From assembly GCA_963793785.1 (NCBI GenBank), contig CAWCBH010000003.1, positions 2,108,001-2,172,000 of the forward strand: a stretch of DNA of 64,000 nt. The letters are read 5' to 3'. The DNA comes from CAWCBH01 sp963793785. GTDB taxonomy: Bacteria; Actinomycetota; Thermoleophilia; Solirubrobacterales; 70-9. A model generated the notes under the pieces. It had not been told where the DNA came from, searched no databases, and was given only the letters and a program-made list of their open reading frames with translations. Numbering within the stretch: position 1 is the stretch's first letter; each line of letters starts with the position of its first letter. A program made the translations under genes and the position numbers. This document shows positions 33,717-42,937 of the stretch, piece after piece.

Positions 33717-34647
33717 ACCCGTCCCCGCCCAGCCGCGCCTCCGCTGCCTCGGCGAGATACCGGACCATCCGTGAGACCGCGGGAACCCGTCGGCCGCGCA
33801 GCCAGGTCGCGTGGATCGAGCGATGCGGGCTGATGTCGCGCGGTGGGCGCAGGGCGATGTCCGGTCGCGGCTCGGGCATCGTCAGCTCTGACAGGAGCCC
33901 CACGCTCAGGCCGGCGGCGATGACCGCCCGGCCTACCGTGACGTCCTCGACCTGATGGATTCGAGGCTCGAACCCGGCCTCGGCGCAGAGGCGGTCGAGC
34001 ATCTCCCGGTAGGGAAGGGCGTGGCCTGCGGCCGCCGGCGCGGTGAAGCGCTCGTCCGCCAGATCTGCCAGGCGAACCTGACGGCGGCGGGCCAGCCGGT
34101 GCTTCGGTGACAGCACCACGAGGTAGGGGTCGTCGACCAAGTGGAGCTGGTCGAAGGCCTCGTCGCGCAGCTTCGCGCCCGGGCCAGGAAACCCGGGAAT
34201 TCGCCAGACGACCGCCAGGTCGAGTTCACCGGAGCGGATGCGTCGCAGCGCCGCGGGCTCCTCGAGCTGCTCGAAGCTGACCTCCACTTCCGGATGCTCC
34301 TCCCCGAAGCGAGCCAGCGCTGCCGGGAGGAACGAGTTGCAGGCAGACAGGAAGGCCCCGACCCGCAGCGTGCCGCCCTGCAGTCCGGCGATCGCGCGGA
34401 GCTCGTCCTCGGCGGCCGTCACATGGCCCAGAACCGCTTCCGCGTGACGCAGCAGCCGGGCGCCGGCTTCAGTGATGCTGACGGGGCGGGTACCGCGGTT
34501 GACGAGCGTCAGCCCGAACTCCCGCTCGAGCATGGCGACGTGGTGCGACACGACCGACTGGGCGTAACCGAGCTCCAGCCCGGCCGCCGAGAAGGAGCCC
34601 ATCTGGGCGACGGCGTGGAAGGCGCGGAGGCGGCGCAGGTCATACAT
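33715..34647 (-). CDS. LysR-family transcriptional regulator
   Basis: The 310-residue protein has the N-terminal HTH LRRLRAFHAVAQMGSFSAAG and LGYAQSVVSHHVAMLEREFG, then a substrate-binding domain (GTLRVGAFLSACNSFLPAAL, VSFEQLEEPAALRRIRSGEL). It is divergent from the GNAT gene. Its own promoter region holds a perfect ATCGCA-N7-TGCGAT repeat, so it probably regulates itself and the GNAT/FAD-oxidase genes. Co-inducer unknown. Confidence 0.88.
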   Translation of the reverse strand: MYDLRRLRAFHAVAQMGSFSAAGLELGYAQSVVSHHVAMLEREFGLTLVNRGTRPVSITEAGARLLRHAEAVLGHVTAAEDELRAIAGLQGGTLRVGAFLSACNSFLPAALARFGEEHPEVEVSFEQLEEPAALRRIRSGELDLAVVWRIPGFPGPGAKLRDEAFDQLHLVDDPYLVVLSPKHRLARRRQVRLADLADERFTAPAAAGHALPYREMLDRLCAEAGFEPRIHQVEDVTVGRAVIAAGLSVGLLSELTMPEPRPDIALRPPRDISPHRSIHATWLRGRRVPAVSRMVRYLAEAAEARLGGDG

Positions 34648-34653
34648 CTATGG

Positions 34654-34672
34654 ATCGCATACTAACTGCGAT
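34654..34672. promoter_or_regulatory. Candidate LysR operator
   Basis: The perfect inverted repeat ATCGCA-N7-TGCGAT lies 7 bases from the LysR ATG in the 91-bp divergent spacer. It contains the T-N11-A arrangement typical of LysR-type regulator boxes. Function is inferred from position. Confidence 0.5.
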
Positions 34673-34738
34673 AACTTCTGTTGCATCGATAGTAGCTGTG
34701 GGCGATTCTGGGCCTCCCAACTCAACCGAGGAGACCAG

Positions 34739-35665
34739 ATGTCCATCGCAACCCACACCACCGTCGCCAGCGATCAGGCCATCCCCCGCCACGAGCCTGA
34801 GGTCCGCTTGCGGGGCATCGAGCCCCGCGACCACGAGGCGGCCGCTCGCATCACCTACGAGGCCTTCGCGGGCATCCACGACCGTCACCGCTTCCCGCGC
34901 GACTTTCCGACGTTCGATGTCGCCCGCGAGCTCGTCGCGGCCTTCAGCTCCCATCCGTCGATCTGGGGGGTGGTGGCCGAGTCCGACGGGCGCGTGGTCG
35001 GCTCGAACTTCCTCGACGAGCGCGGACCGGTTCGCGGCGTCGGGCCGATCACCGTCGATCCCGACGTCCAAGCCGCCGGTGTCGGCCGGCTGCTGATGGA
35101 GGCCGTGATCGAGCGGGGAGCACGGGCCGACGGGGTCCGGCTGCTTCAGGACTCGTTCAACACCGCTTCGCTGGCGCTCTACTCCTCGCTCGGCTTCAGG
35201 GTCGAGGAGCCCGTCGCGCTGATGGCAGGGATGCCGAGCGTCAGACCCCACCGCGGCGTCGAGGTGCGGCCGCTTGCCGAGGACGACATCCCGGCCTGCG
35301 AGGAGCTCTGCCTCTTCGTTCACGGGTTCGAGCGCACACGCGAGCTCCGCGACGCGCTCGAGTCCCCTGGGCTCCACCCCTACATCGCGCTGCGCCAGGG
35401 CCGGATCGTGGCCTACGCCGCGACGCTGAACGAGTTCGGCGCCGCCTACGCGGTCGCCGAGTCGGGGGACGACATGTCCGCTCTGATCGCCGGCGCGGTC
35501 GTGCCCGACGGCCCGCCGGCATCGTTCCTGCTCCCACTCCACCAGGACGACCTGCTGCGTTGGTGTCTGGCGGCGGGTCTGCGAATCGTCAAGCCCATGA
35601 ACTACATGGTCATGGGCCGCTACCGCCGCCCCCAGGGCGCCTGGATCCCGTCAGTCCTCTACTGA
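34739..35665 (+). CDS. GNAT-family N-acetyltransferase with two GNAT-like halves
   Basis: The 308-residue protein has a first GNAT domain with GVVAESDGRVVGSNFLDERG, ITVDPDVQAAGVGRLLMEAV (acetyl-CoA loop QxxGxG) and SFNTASLALYSSLGFRVEEP. The second half (VEVRPLAEDDIPACEELCLF to the end) is a degenerate GNAT-like domain. Small-molecule or antibiotic acetylation is possible but not shown. It lies 31 bases upstream of the FAD-linked oxidase in the putative island. Confidence 0.82.
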   Translation: MSIATHTTVASDQAIPRHEPEVRLRGIEPRDHEAAARITYEAFAGIHDRHRFPRDFPTFDVARELVAAFSSHPSIWGVVAESDGRVVGSNFLDERGPVRGVGPITVDPDVQAAGVGRLLMEAVIERGARADGVRLLQDSFNTASLALYSSLGFRVEEPVALMAGMPSVRPHRGVEVRPLAEDDIPACEELCLFVHGFERTRELRDALESPGLHPYIALRQGRIVAYAATLNEFGAAYAVAESGDDMSALIAGAVVPDGPPASFLLPLHQDDLLRWCLAAGLRIVKPMNYMVMGRYRRPQGAWIPSVLY

Positions 35666-35696
35666 GCCACCCCGACCAAGAAAGAAAGGAAACGGC

Positions 35697-37069
35697 ATGA
35701 CTCCCGCGATCGAAGGCCCTGTCGTCTGGCGCGCCGACGAGCAGTACGAGGCGACCAGGCAGCGCATGCTCTGGAACGCCCTGAAGCCAGCCCGCTACCC
35801 CGAGGTGATCGTCAGCGCCGCCTCCGAGGCGGACGTGGTGGCGGCTGTCGAGCTGGCCCGCTCGCGCGGCCTCCAGGTGGCAGTGCGCGCCGGCGGCCAC
35901 AGCTGGGTGGGATCGCCGCTGCGCGACGGGACCCTGCTGATCGACCTCTCGTCGATGCGCGAGCTTGCCATCGACGGGGCGGCGCGCACGGCCGCGGTGC
36001 AGCCCGCGGTCACGAGCTCGATGCTGGCGGAGGCGCTGGCCGCGCGGGGGCTGGCATTTCCGGTCGGACACTGCCCGTCGGTCGGCATCAGCGGCTTCCT
36101 GCTGAGCGGCGGACTGGGCTGGAACTCCGGCGCCTGGGGGCCCGCCTGCATGAGCATCCAGGCGATCGACGTCGTCACACCCGACGGCGAGCTCGTGCAT
36201 GCGGACGAGCAGCACAACACGGAGTTCCTATGGGCGGGGCGCGGCGCGGGTCCGGGCTTCCCGGGCGTGGTCACGCGATTCCACCTTGCGCTCCGGCCGC
36301 TGCCGCGGGCGATTACGTCCAGCACCTATATGTACGCGCTCTCCGAGCTCGAGCCGGTGGCGGAGTGGGCGTCGGAGGTAGTGAACTCGCTGCCGCCGAC
36401 TGTCGAGCTGACGCTCCTGCTCGCACCCGCCCCGCCGGACGTGGAGTCCGGTTCAGACGGCCGGATCCTGATCGTCGCCGCCACAGCCTTCGAGGACTCG
36501 GCCGACGAGGCAGCAGCGGCGCTCGCGCCGCTGGACGGCTCACCGGTCCTGGACCGCGCGCTCGCACGGCGGGTCAACGAACCGTCGCCATTCGACGTGC
36601 TCTTCCGCGACTTCGGCGGCCTCTGGCGCGAGGGGCGCCGCTTCGCCTCCGACAACGTCTGGGCGGATGCCGACTTCACCGACGTCCTGCCGCGCCTCCG
36701 CACGCACCTGGGCGAGGCGCCGAGCCCCGAGTCATTCGCGTTCGCGGTGGTGGCGCCTGAGCCGGCCGAGGACGCGCCCAGGAGGAGCTCCCGGACATGG
36801 CGTTCTCCATGGTCGGACGCGCTTTCGTCTCGTGCTACGCGATGTGGGAGAACAAGGCCGACGACGAGGCGAACCAGCGCTGGCTCCCCTCCGTCATGGC
36901 CGAGCTCGAGCCACTCGCGATCGGCCACTACCTGGCCGAGACTGACCTGACCGCGGCCCACTCCCGGGCGGAGCGCTCCTTCGCCCAGCCCAACTGGGAT
37001 CGGCTGCAGGAGCTGAGGCGCGACGTCGACCCTGAAGGGCTCTTCCCCTTCTACCTCACACCCGAGTAG
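35697..37069 (+). CDS. FAD-linked oxidase (BBE-like), one frameshift near 36780
   Basis: The first 360 residues contain the VAO-type FAD domain: VAVRAGGHSWVGSPLRDGTL with the His usually bound to FAD, VGHCPSVGISGFLLSGGLGW, and DVVTPDGELVHADEQHNTEF. The frame fails near 36780. The BBE C-terminus (DMAFSMVGRAFVSCYAMWEN to VDPEGLFPFYLTPE) continues in another frame to 37069. One missing base in GCGCCCAGGAGG explains it. Repaired length is about 456 residues, normal for the family. It may oxidise a sugar or alcohol. Confidence 0.8.
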
Positions 37070-37121
37070 GAACGGCTCTGGCAACCCACCGGGTAGCGGG
37101 CGCCTCACGACCTTGGCGCAC

Positions 37122-37140
37122 GGCGGTCTTTGGGACCGCC
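37122..37140 (+). terminator. Hairpin after the FAD-linked oxidase
   Basis: A perfect 7-bp stem GGCGGTC / GACCGCC with a TTTGG loop lies 50 bases after the stop. No T tract follows. The rest of 37070-37298 shows no gene. Confidence 0.45.
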
Positions 37141-37298
37141 ACGCACTCCGCGTTCTCTCTGCAATTCGGTTTGTTCGCGGCCAGACATCGCGCCTGTCGG
37201 CGGCCGCCTCCAGCCGTGTCCTGCGGTCTCTAGCGTAGTTCGGCGCCAGCGCCCACGCCGATGACCTCGTACTCACAGTCTCGTATTCGCCTCTACGA

Positions 37299-37364
37299 AG
37301 CGGAGGGGGTGGGATTCGAACCCACGAGCCGCCTTACGACGGCCAACGGTTTTTCGAGACCACC
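37299..37364 (-). repeat. Direct repeat of the tRNA-Ser(CGA) 3' part (att-like site 2)
   Basis: This matches 40521-40585 over 66 bases with one extra T in the anticodon loop and one change near the end. Its right flank (CACGGATTCGGGC, GTGCCTGCAAATCG) resembles the flank of site 1, not the tRNA. Together with site 1 and the intact tRNA it divides 33.5-40.6 kb into two segments. Confidence 0.82.
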
Positions 37365-37446
37365 ACGGATTCGGGCTTGTGCCTGCAAATCGTGAATTTC
37401 CAAAGTTCCTTGCGCCCCGAATTGCGGTCCGATGTCGGGGCTCGCG

Positions 37447-38661
37447 CTAGTCCGAGGGAGGGGGAGCCTGCGGATCGAGCGCCATCGGCTCGAGGTGCCA
37501 CTCCTTGGGTAGCCACACCTCCACTTCGAGGGGAGAGTGCGGCGGGAGCGGCTCCATGTGCGCCGACTCGCGGGCCAGCCAGGTCGCGAGGTAGCGGCCG
37601 CTGACCTTGTGGGGCGGCCACCAGAGGTAGTCCAGCGAAGCGCTTCCCTCACCCTCTCCGCCGGTCAGCGAGTGGCTGAGGCTGAGAGACTCGTCGCCCG
37701 CGAGCAGCATCCCGCGCAGGACCGGATGGAAAGGCCGTGGCTCGACCGGTGCGCCCGCGCGGGCGGCGATGTGCTCGGCGGCAGCATCGGCCTGCTGGGT
37801 TCCCAAGCCGCCCTGCTTGATCGGGAAGTTGGTGCCGTCCCCGGCTGCGTAGACGTCTTCGCACCCTTTGACGCGGGCATGCTCGTCGATCGGGATGAAG
37901 CCGTTCGCGTCGGTCGGGATCCCCGCGATTCCGGGTCCCTCCAGGAGCGGCAGCGCGACGACGTGATCGGCCTCGAGCGCAACGGCACCCGGCATCGTCA
38001 CCAGCCGGCCGTCCTCCTCCGCGGTCACCGTCGCCCCCGGGTGCACCTCGATCCCGCGTGCCGCCAGGAGCTCCGAGACCGCCTGGCTCGGAGACGTACC
38101 GAACAGAATCAGCGGGGCCTCCTCTGGGGTGTAGACGGCGCAGTTGACCTTGGCGCCGACCTGCCGCGCATGTCGCTGCGTCATCATCGCCAGCTCGTAG
38201 ATCGGCAGGGGCCAGGTCGCCGCGGGGACGACAAAGGCGATGCGCTTCGGCTCGGAGCCCGCGGCGGCCAGGAGCTCGGGGAGACCGAGGCTCTCGCCGG
38301 ACCCTTGGAATGTCGTGACGCCGTCATAGGCCGGGCGGGCGCGGGCGCCGACGCAGACGACCGCGGCGTCGTATGCGCGGCGCGATCCGTCGCCAAGCTC
38401 GACCGAACGATCGTCCGGATCGATCCTGGCGACGGGCTGGTTGACGAAATCGGCCCCAAGGGCGGCCGTCAGCGCGGCGAGGTCGTGGCGCTCGGCCGGC
38501 TGCGCGGAGAAGGGCTCCTCGACCAGCAGCGGCTTGTAGAGGAAGTCGGGCTCGGGGGAGACGACGGTGATCCCCACCCGCTCCCCGGCGAGATCCCGCA
38601 GCGCCAGCATCGCCTCGAGACCGGCGATGCCTCCGCCCGCGATGACGACCTCGAAAGCCAT
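37447..38661 (-). CDS. Pyridine-nucleotide flavoprotein (sulfide:quinone-reductase-like)
   Basis: From ATG 38661 the 404-residue protein shows FEVVIAGGGIAGLEAMLALR (FAD), PDFLYKPLLVEEPFSAQPAE, an NAD-like segment and GCEDVYAAGDGTNFPIKQGG (C-terminal FAD motif). The layout resembles SQR/flavocytochrome-c-type reductases. The catalytic Cys pair of true SQR is not evident, so another quinone or disulfide reductase role is possible. It lies at the left end of the island next to att-like site 2. Confidence 0.78.
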   Translation of the reverse strand: MAFEVVIAGGGIAGLEAMLALRDLAGERVGITVVSPEPDFLYKPLLVEEPFSAQPAERHDLAALTAALGADFVNQPVARIDPDDRSVELGDGSRRAYDAAVVCVGARARPAYDGVTTFQGSGESLGLPELLAAAGSEPKRIAFVVPAATWPLPIYELAMMTQRHARQVGAKVNCAVYTPEEAPLILFGTSPSQAVSELLAARGIEVHPGATVTAEEDGRLVTMPGAVALEADHVVALPLLEGPGIAGIPTDANGFIPIDEHARVKGCEDVYAAGDGTNFPIKQGGLGTQQADAAAEHIAARAGAPVEPRPFHPVLRGMLLAGDESLSLSHSLTGGEGEGSASLDYLWWPPHKVSGRYLATWLARESAHMEPLPPHSPLEVEVWLPKEWHLEPMALDPQAPPPSD

Positions 38662-38710
38662 TGCCCTCGACCCTAGCGCGGGGCTGCGGCCCGCCGCAGA
38701 GGCATTGCCC

Positions 38711-39709
38711 TCACACCACCACCGCCACCACGATCGCCAGGTAGACGGCAATCGAGAGCAGATCTTGAACGACCGTCGCCAGCGGCCCGGAGCCGAAAGC
38801 CGGGTCCTTGCCCAGACGCTGGAAGGCGGCGGGCAATGCCGTCGCCACGACGGTCGCGATCGAACAGCTCGCGAACATCGCCAGCGCGACCGCGACGGCG
38901 ACCTCTACGTCACCCCAGCCGACCAGCGCGAATGCTAGGAAGGCTGCGCCGATCACGATGCCCATGACGAGGCCGGTGAGCAGTTCGCGGCGCAGCACCG
39001 AGCGAACGGTGACTCCCGCTGCGAGCGCTCGGATCAGCACCGTCTCGGTTTGGGTGCCGACCGCGTCAGCCATGTAGACGACGGCGGGGATGAAGAAGGC
39101 GAGCAGGACGTTGGCTTCGAGCTGATGCTCGAAGCTCCCGACGATCACGGTCGCGCCCATTGCCCCGAGCAGCCCAACCAGCAGCCAGGGCAGCCGATGC
39201 CAGAGTCGTTGCGCGACGGGCTCCTCCGCGGCGCCGCGCGCGCGTGCCGTCCCGGTGAGAAAGCCCCCCAGGCGCGCGAGGTCTTCGTCGTGCTCGTCGA
39301 GCAGGACCCGCAGCATCCGGTAGGGCGGGATCAGCCCAAGGAATCCCCCGTCGGCACCGACCACCGCCAAGCTGCATTCGTGGCGGTCCACCATCCGCCG
39401 GGCGGCCCGCTCTTGATCGGTGTCCGGCGCAACTCTCGGCGGGTCTGGGTCCATGATGTCCTCGACCCTGGCGTCCGAGTCGGCGGCCAGAAGGCGCTCG
39501 ATCGACACCAGGCCGATGAGCCTCCCCGACTCGAGGACGACGACATCCTCGGCGCAGCGGAACTCGCGCCCTGCGAGCTGTCCCCTGACCTCTCCAACGC
39601 GCTGGTCGCGCCGGGCCACCGGGACACTCTCGGTCGCGTACTCAGCCGCGACGCCCAGCAATCCCTCAGGCTTGGGCAGTTGGGTCTCTGACTCCAAGAC
39701 AGCGACCAT
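38711..39709 (-). CDS. MgtE-like divalent cation transporter lacking the N-domain
   Basis: The 332-residue protein has two CBS motifs (residues 20-135, with CAEDVVVLESGRLIGLVSIE and DRHECSLAVVGADGGFLGLI) and five C-terminal helices. These include IPAVVYMADAVGTQTETVLI, the MgtE pore signature, and VVATALPAAFQRLGKDPAFG with the conserved GxDPA-like Asp. The usual helical N-domain that gates by magnesium is missing. It is divergent from the ZIP transporter (57 bases between starts), so the pair may handle Mg/Zn/Mn together. Confidence 0.82.
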   Translation of the reverse strand: MVAVLESETQLPKPEGLLGVAAEYATESVPVARRDQRVGEVRGQLAGREFRCAEDVVVLESGRLIGLVSIERLLAADSDARVEDIMDPDPPRVAPDTDQERAARRMVDRHECSLAVVGADGGFLGLIPPYRMLRVLLDEHDEDLARLGGFLTGTARARGAAEEPVAQRLWHRLPWLLVGLLGAMGATVIVGSFEHQLEANVLLAFFIPAVVYMADAVGTQTETVLIRALAAGVTVRSVLRRELLTGLVMGIVIGAAFLAFALVGWGDVEVAVAVALAMFASCSIATVVATALPAAFQRLGKDPAFGSGPLATVVQDLLSIAVYLAIVVAVVV

Positions 39710-39766
39710 TGTGACCTCTCAAGAATGCCCTGAGGGGTGCCGGCCCGGGCCCGGGAGAATCGCAGG

Positions 39767-40498
39767 ATGTTCGTCCTCCTCCTCGCCGGCGTCGGCACCG
39801 CCCTTGCAACCGGGTTGGGGGCGATCCCAGTCTTCTACCTCGGCGAGCGGGCTGCGGCGCTCCGGCCCCTGCTGCTTGGCATCGCCGCCGGGGTGATGGG
39901 GGTCGCCTCGATATCCGGCTTGATATTGCCCGGGCTCGACGAGGGCTCGGCCGGCGTCGTCGTCGCCGGTCTTCTGACCGGGGTCGCTTTCCTCGCCCTC
40001 GCCCGCATCGCTCTCGAGTCGCGAGACCGCCACGCCACGCGGGTTGTCAGCGAAGGCGCCCGGACCTCGGCCCTCGTCTTCGTCGTCCTTTTCGTTCATA
40101 GCCTGCCCGAGGGGTTCGCGATCGGCACCGCCTACGCGTCGGATACAGCCGGGCTCAGCCTCTTCGTGATCGTCGCGATCGCGATCCAGAACATTCCTGA
40201 GGGCACGAGCGTGGCGATCCCGATGGCCGCCGCCGGGTACAGCCGCAGCCGCCAGTTCTGGGCGGCGGTGGGGACGAGCGCGCCGCAGCCGGTGGGGGCC
40301 GTCCTGGCCTACCTGCTGGTCAGCGAGGTTTCGGCGTTGTTGCCCTTCTCCTTCGGCTTCGCCGCCGGGGCGATGCTGGCGCTGATCGCGGTGGAGCTGC
40401 TGCCACAGGCGCTGCGCGGCGGTGCCGGGACGGCCATCGCGGGAACGGCAGGTGGAGCGGCCGCGATGCTGGCCCTCAGCGCGGCCCTGGGCGTCTGA
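39767..40498 (+). CDS. ZIP-family metal transporter
   Basis: From ATG 39767 the protein has 243 residues and eight helices. HSLPEGFAIG is the helix-4 ZIP motif, and AIAIQNIPEGTSVAIPMAAA is the helix-5 motif with Asn, Pro and Glu at the metal site. It imports zinc, manganese or iron by family analogy. A GTG at 39737 could extend it by ten basic residues. It ends 24 bases before the tRNA-Ser 3' end. Confidence 0.85.
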   Translation: MFVLLLAGVGTALATGLGAIPVFYLGERAAALRPLLLGIAAGVMGVASISGLILPGLDEGSAGVVVAGLLTGVAFLALARIALESRDRHATRVVSEGARTSALVFVVLFVHSLPEGFAIGTAYASDTAGLSLFVIVAIAIQNIPEGTSVAIPMAAAGYSRSRQFWAAVGTSAPQPVGAVLAYLLVSEVSALLPFSFGFAAGAMLALIAVELLPQALRGGAGTAIAGTAGGAAAMLALSAALGV

Positions 40499-40522
40499 TC
40501 GCCCAGACCTCGCTCTACAAAG

Positions 40523-40611
40523 CGGAGGGGGTGGGATTCGAACCCACGAGCCGCCTTACGACGGCCAACGGTTTTCGAGACCGCCCCGTTCAACCACTCC
40601 GGCACCCCTCC
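40523..40611 (-). tRNA. tRNA-Ser (anticodon CGA)
   Basis: The 89-base gene has the acceptor pair GGAGGGG / CCCCTCC with discriminator G, and a D-arm (GCCGGAGTGGTTGAAC). The anticodon arm is GCGGTCTCGAAAACCG with anticodon CGA. A long Ser-type variable arm and the T-arm GTGGGTTCGAATCCCAC follow. CCA is not encoded. Its 3' 65 bases recur at 33480 and 37299. Confidence 0.93.
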
Positions 40612-40652
40612 GGGGCAGGCTAAGGCTAGCGGCGCGGTTGACCAGCGCCCTC

Positions 40653-41330
40653 TTATCTGGGAGTCGCTGAGACCCGCCCCTCAGATGGCTGCACGAGCAC
40701 CCAGCCTTGGCCTGAGAGGCCGAGCTGGAAGCTCTCGCCCGACCCCATGCCGATCAAGGATTTCGCCTGCACCTCGGTTTTCAGGCTCGTGGTCACGCCA
40801 CCTGACCAGGCGATCGCCGCCTGTGGGTCGGCGAAGGTCGGCGCCTCGGAGACGTCGAGCCGCAGCGGTTCGCCGTCGGACACGAGCGCCACCAGCCCGG
40901 AGCCGCGTAGGCCGACGTTGAACAGCCCGCCCGCCAGCACCCCGGCCGCCCCGCCTTTCACCTTGGTGATGTCCCACTCGATCCCCGCCTCGAACGCCAG
41001 GATGTTCGCGCCGTTGACGGTCAGCGTGTCCGCGTCGAGGCGCATCACGTGAACCAGCATCGCCTGGCTGGCGAGGAATAGCTCTCCCGAGCCGGTAGCC
41101 TCCATCAGCCGTAGCGACTCGCCGGTCGCTGCCTTCTTGAGCAGCCTCCCGACACCGCCGCCCTTGTGCACGAACCTCACGTCGCCCTGGTAGGCGACCA
41201 TCCCGCCGTTGCGGGCCATCACGGCGGTCTCGGACAGCTCGATCTTCAGGAGGTAGGGGTTCTGAAGGGTGAACGCCTGTCCGGTCTCGACCTCTGCGAA
41301 TCGATCGAGTGGCTGGCCCAGGTCCGACAT
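40653..41330 (-). CDS. AIM24/TIM-barrel-like (DUF124) protein
   Basis: The 225-residue beta-rich protein has AFTLQNPYLLKIELSETAVM, NGGMVAYQGDVRFVHKGGGV, SGELFLASQAMLVHVMRLDA and TVNGANILAFEAGIEWDITK. These are the hallmark segments of the AIM24 family of mostly unknown function. The start is ATG 41330. It lies between the two tRNA-Ser genes on the same strand. Confidence 0.82.
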   Translation of the reverse strand: MSDLGQPLDRFAEVETGQAFTLQNPYLLKIELSETAVMARNGGMVAYQGDVRFVHKGGGVGRLLKKAATGESLRLMEATGSGELFLASQAMLVHVMRLDADTLTVNGANILAFEAGIEWDITKVKGGAAGVLAGGLFNVGLRGSGLVALVSDGEPLRLDVSEAPTFADPQAAIAWSGGVTTSLKTEVQAKSLIGMGSGESFQLGLSGQGWVLVQPSEGRVSATPR

Positions 41331-41424
41331 GCGTGAACACCTCCGGAATCGGGTCCGGCGACCATAACGCCTCCGGGCCATCCGCTCGCGGAACTCGCAA
41401 TCGGCCACGATCGGGGCTTTGAGG

Positions 41425-41514
41425 CGGAGAGGGTGGGATTCGAACCCACGAGGCGGGTTAACCCCGCCCACGCGATTTCCAGTCGCGCTCCTTAAGCCAC
41501 TCGGACACCTCTCC
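41425..41514 (-). tRNA. tRNA-Ser (anticodon GGA)
   Basis: The 90-base gene has the acceptor pair GGAGAGG / CCTCTCC with discriminator G. The anticodon arm is GCGACTGGAAATCGC with anticodon GGA. The variable arm GGGCGGGGTTAACCCCGCC is long, and the T-arm is GTGGGTTCGAATCCCAC. CCA is not encoded. Confidence 0.93.
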
Positions 41515-41570
41515 GGGGTCTGGGAAGGGTAACTCGCGGCTGCCCCGCCGAGCCGCGAGAATCAGCGCCC

Positions 41571-42937
41571 GTGCCGGCTCCCGATGCCAACGATCCCGGC
41601 CTGCTGAGCGCCGCCCAGACCTCGCTGCTCGTCGACCTCTACGAGCTGACGATGGCCGCCAGCTACCACCGCGAGGGCATCGACGAGGAGGCCGTGTTCG
41701 AGCTCTTCGTGCGGCGCCTGCCGCCTCGCCGCGACTGGCTGCTGGTCGCCGGCATCGGCCCGGCGCTGGAGCTGGTCGCGGCGATGCGCTTCGGCGACGC
41801 CGAGCTCGACTACCTGCGCAGCCGCGGCTTCGCCGAGGACTTCCTCGCCCACCTCGAGGGCCTGCGCTTCAGCGGCGACGTCGAGGCGATGCCGGAGGGG
41901 ACGATCTGCTTCGCAAACGAGCCGATCGTCCGCGTCCGCGCGCCGCGGATCGAGGCGCAGCTGATCGAGACGCTGCTGCTCAACCAGGTCAACTTCCAGA
42001 CCATGGTCGCGACCAAGGCGGCACGCGTCGTGCTCGCAGCGGGCGGCGGCGAGCCCGGCCACGGCGAGCGGGTGACCGACTTCTCGCCCCGGCGCGACCA
42101 TGGGATCGACGCGGCGATGAAGGTGGCCCGCTCGGCGGCGATCGCCGGCTGCGGCGGCACCTCCAATGTCGCCGCAGCGATGCGCTACGGCCTCGAGCCG
42201 GTCGGGACGATGGCCCACTCCTACGTTCTCTCCTTTCCCGGCGAACGCCAGGCCTTCGAGGCCTACCTGCGGCTATTTCCCGACAGCGGCGTCCTGCTGG
42301 TCGACACCTACGACGTCGAGCAGGGAGTCCGCAACGCGATCGAAGCCTCCCGCGCCACCGGGGTGCCCTTGCTGGGGATCCGGATCGACTCCGGCGACCT
42401 GGCCGCGCTCGCGCGCCGCTCGCGGCGGCTGCTCGACGAGGCGGGGATGGAGGCGACCGCGATCACGGTCAGCGGCGACCTCGAGGAGGGCCGGATCGCG
42501 GCGCTGGTGGCCGACGGCGTGCCGGTCGATCGGTTCGGGGTCGGCACCGACCTCGGCACCAGCCGCGACTCGCCGACCGTCAACGGCGTCTACAAGCTGG
42601 TCGCCCATGCCAGCGGCGAGAGCGATGGAGGGCGTGCGCAAGCTCTCCGCCGACAAGGAGACGCTGCCGGGCGCCGAAGCAGGTCTGGCGCCGCCACGAG
42701 GGGGGGACGATGGCCGGGGACCTGGTCGCCGCAGTCGACGAGCGCCACGAGGGCGAAGCCCTGCTGGTGCCGTTCGTTCGCGGCGGCGAGATCGTCCGGC
42801 GCGAGGACCTGGCGACGATGCGTGAGCGGGCCGACGCCAGCCTGCGGGCACTCCCGCAGGAGCTTCGTCAGCTGGGCGCGAACGGAGTCGAGCCCTACCC
42901 GGTGACGATCTCGGCGGCGCTCAGCGACGCGAGCTGA
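41571..42937 (+). CDS. pncB: Nicotinate phosphoribosyltransferase, two frameshifts near 42620-42690
   Basis: The enzyme makes nicotinate mononucleotide in NAD salvage. The product shows LLVDLYELTMAASYHREGID, FELFVRRLPPRRDWLLVAGI, and LLLNQVNFQTMVATKAARVV. Active-site regions follow (TDFSPRRDHGIDAAMKVARS, GTMAHSYVLSFPGE, LGIRIDSGDLAALAR and FGVGTDLGTSRDSP). After KLVAHASGE the frame shifts to GVRKLSADKETLPGA. It shifts again (an extra G in GGCGCCGAAG) to KQVWRRHEGGTMAGDLVAAV and a TGA at 42937. Repaired length of about 455 residues is normal. Confidence 0.88.

Noticed and set aside
37447..38661. Confident assignment as sulfide:quinone reductase
   Set aside because: The overall fold matches, but the conserved catalytic cysteines of SQR were not found, so only an SQR-like flavoprotein is claimed.
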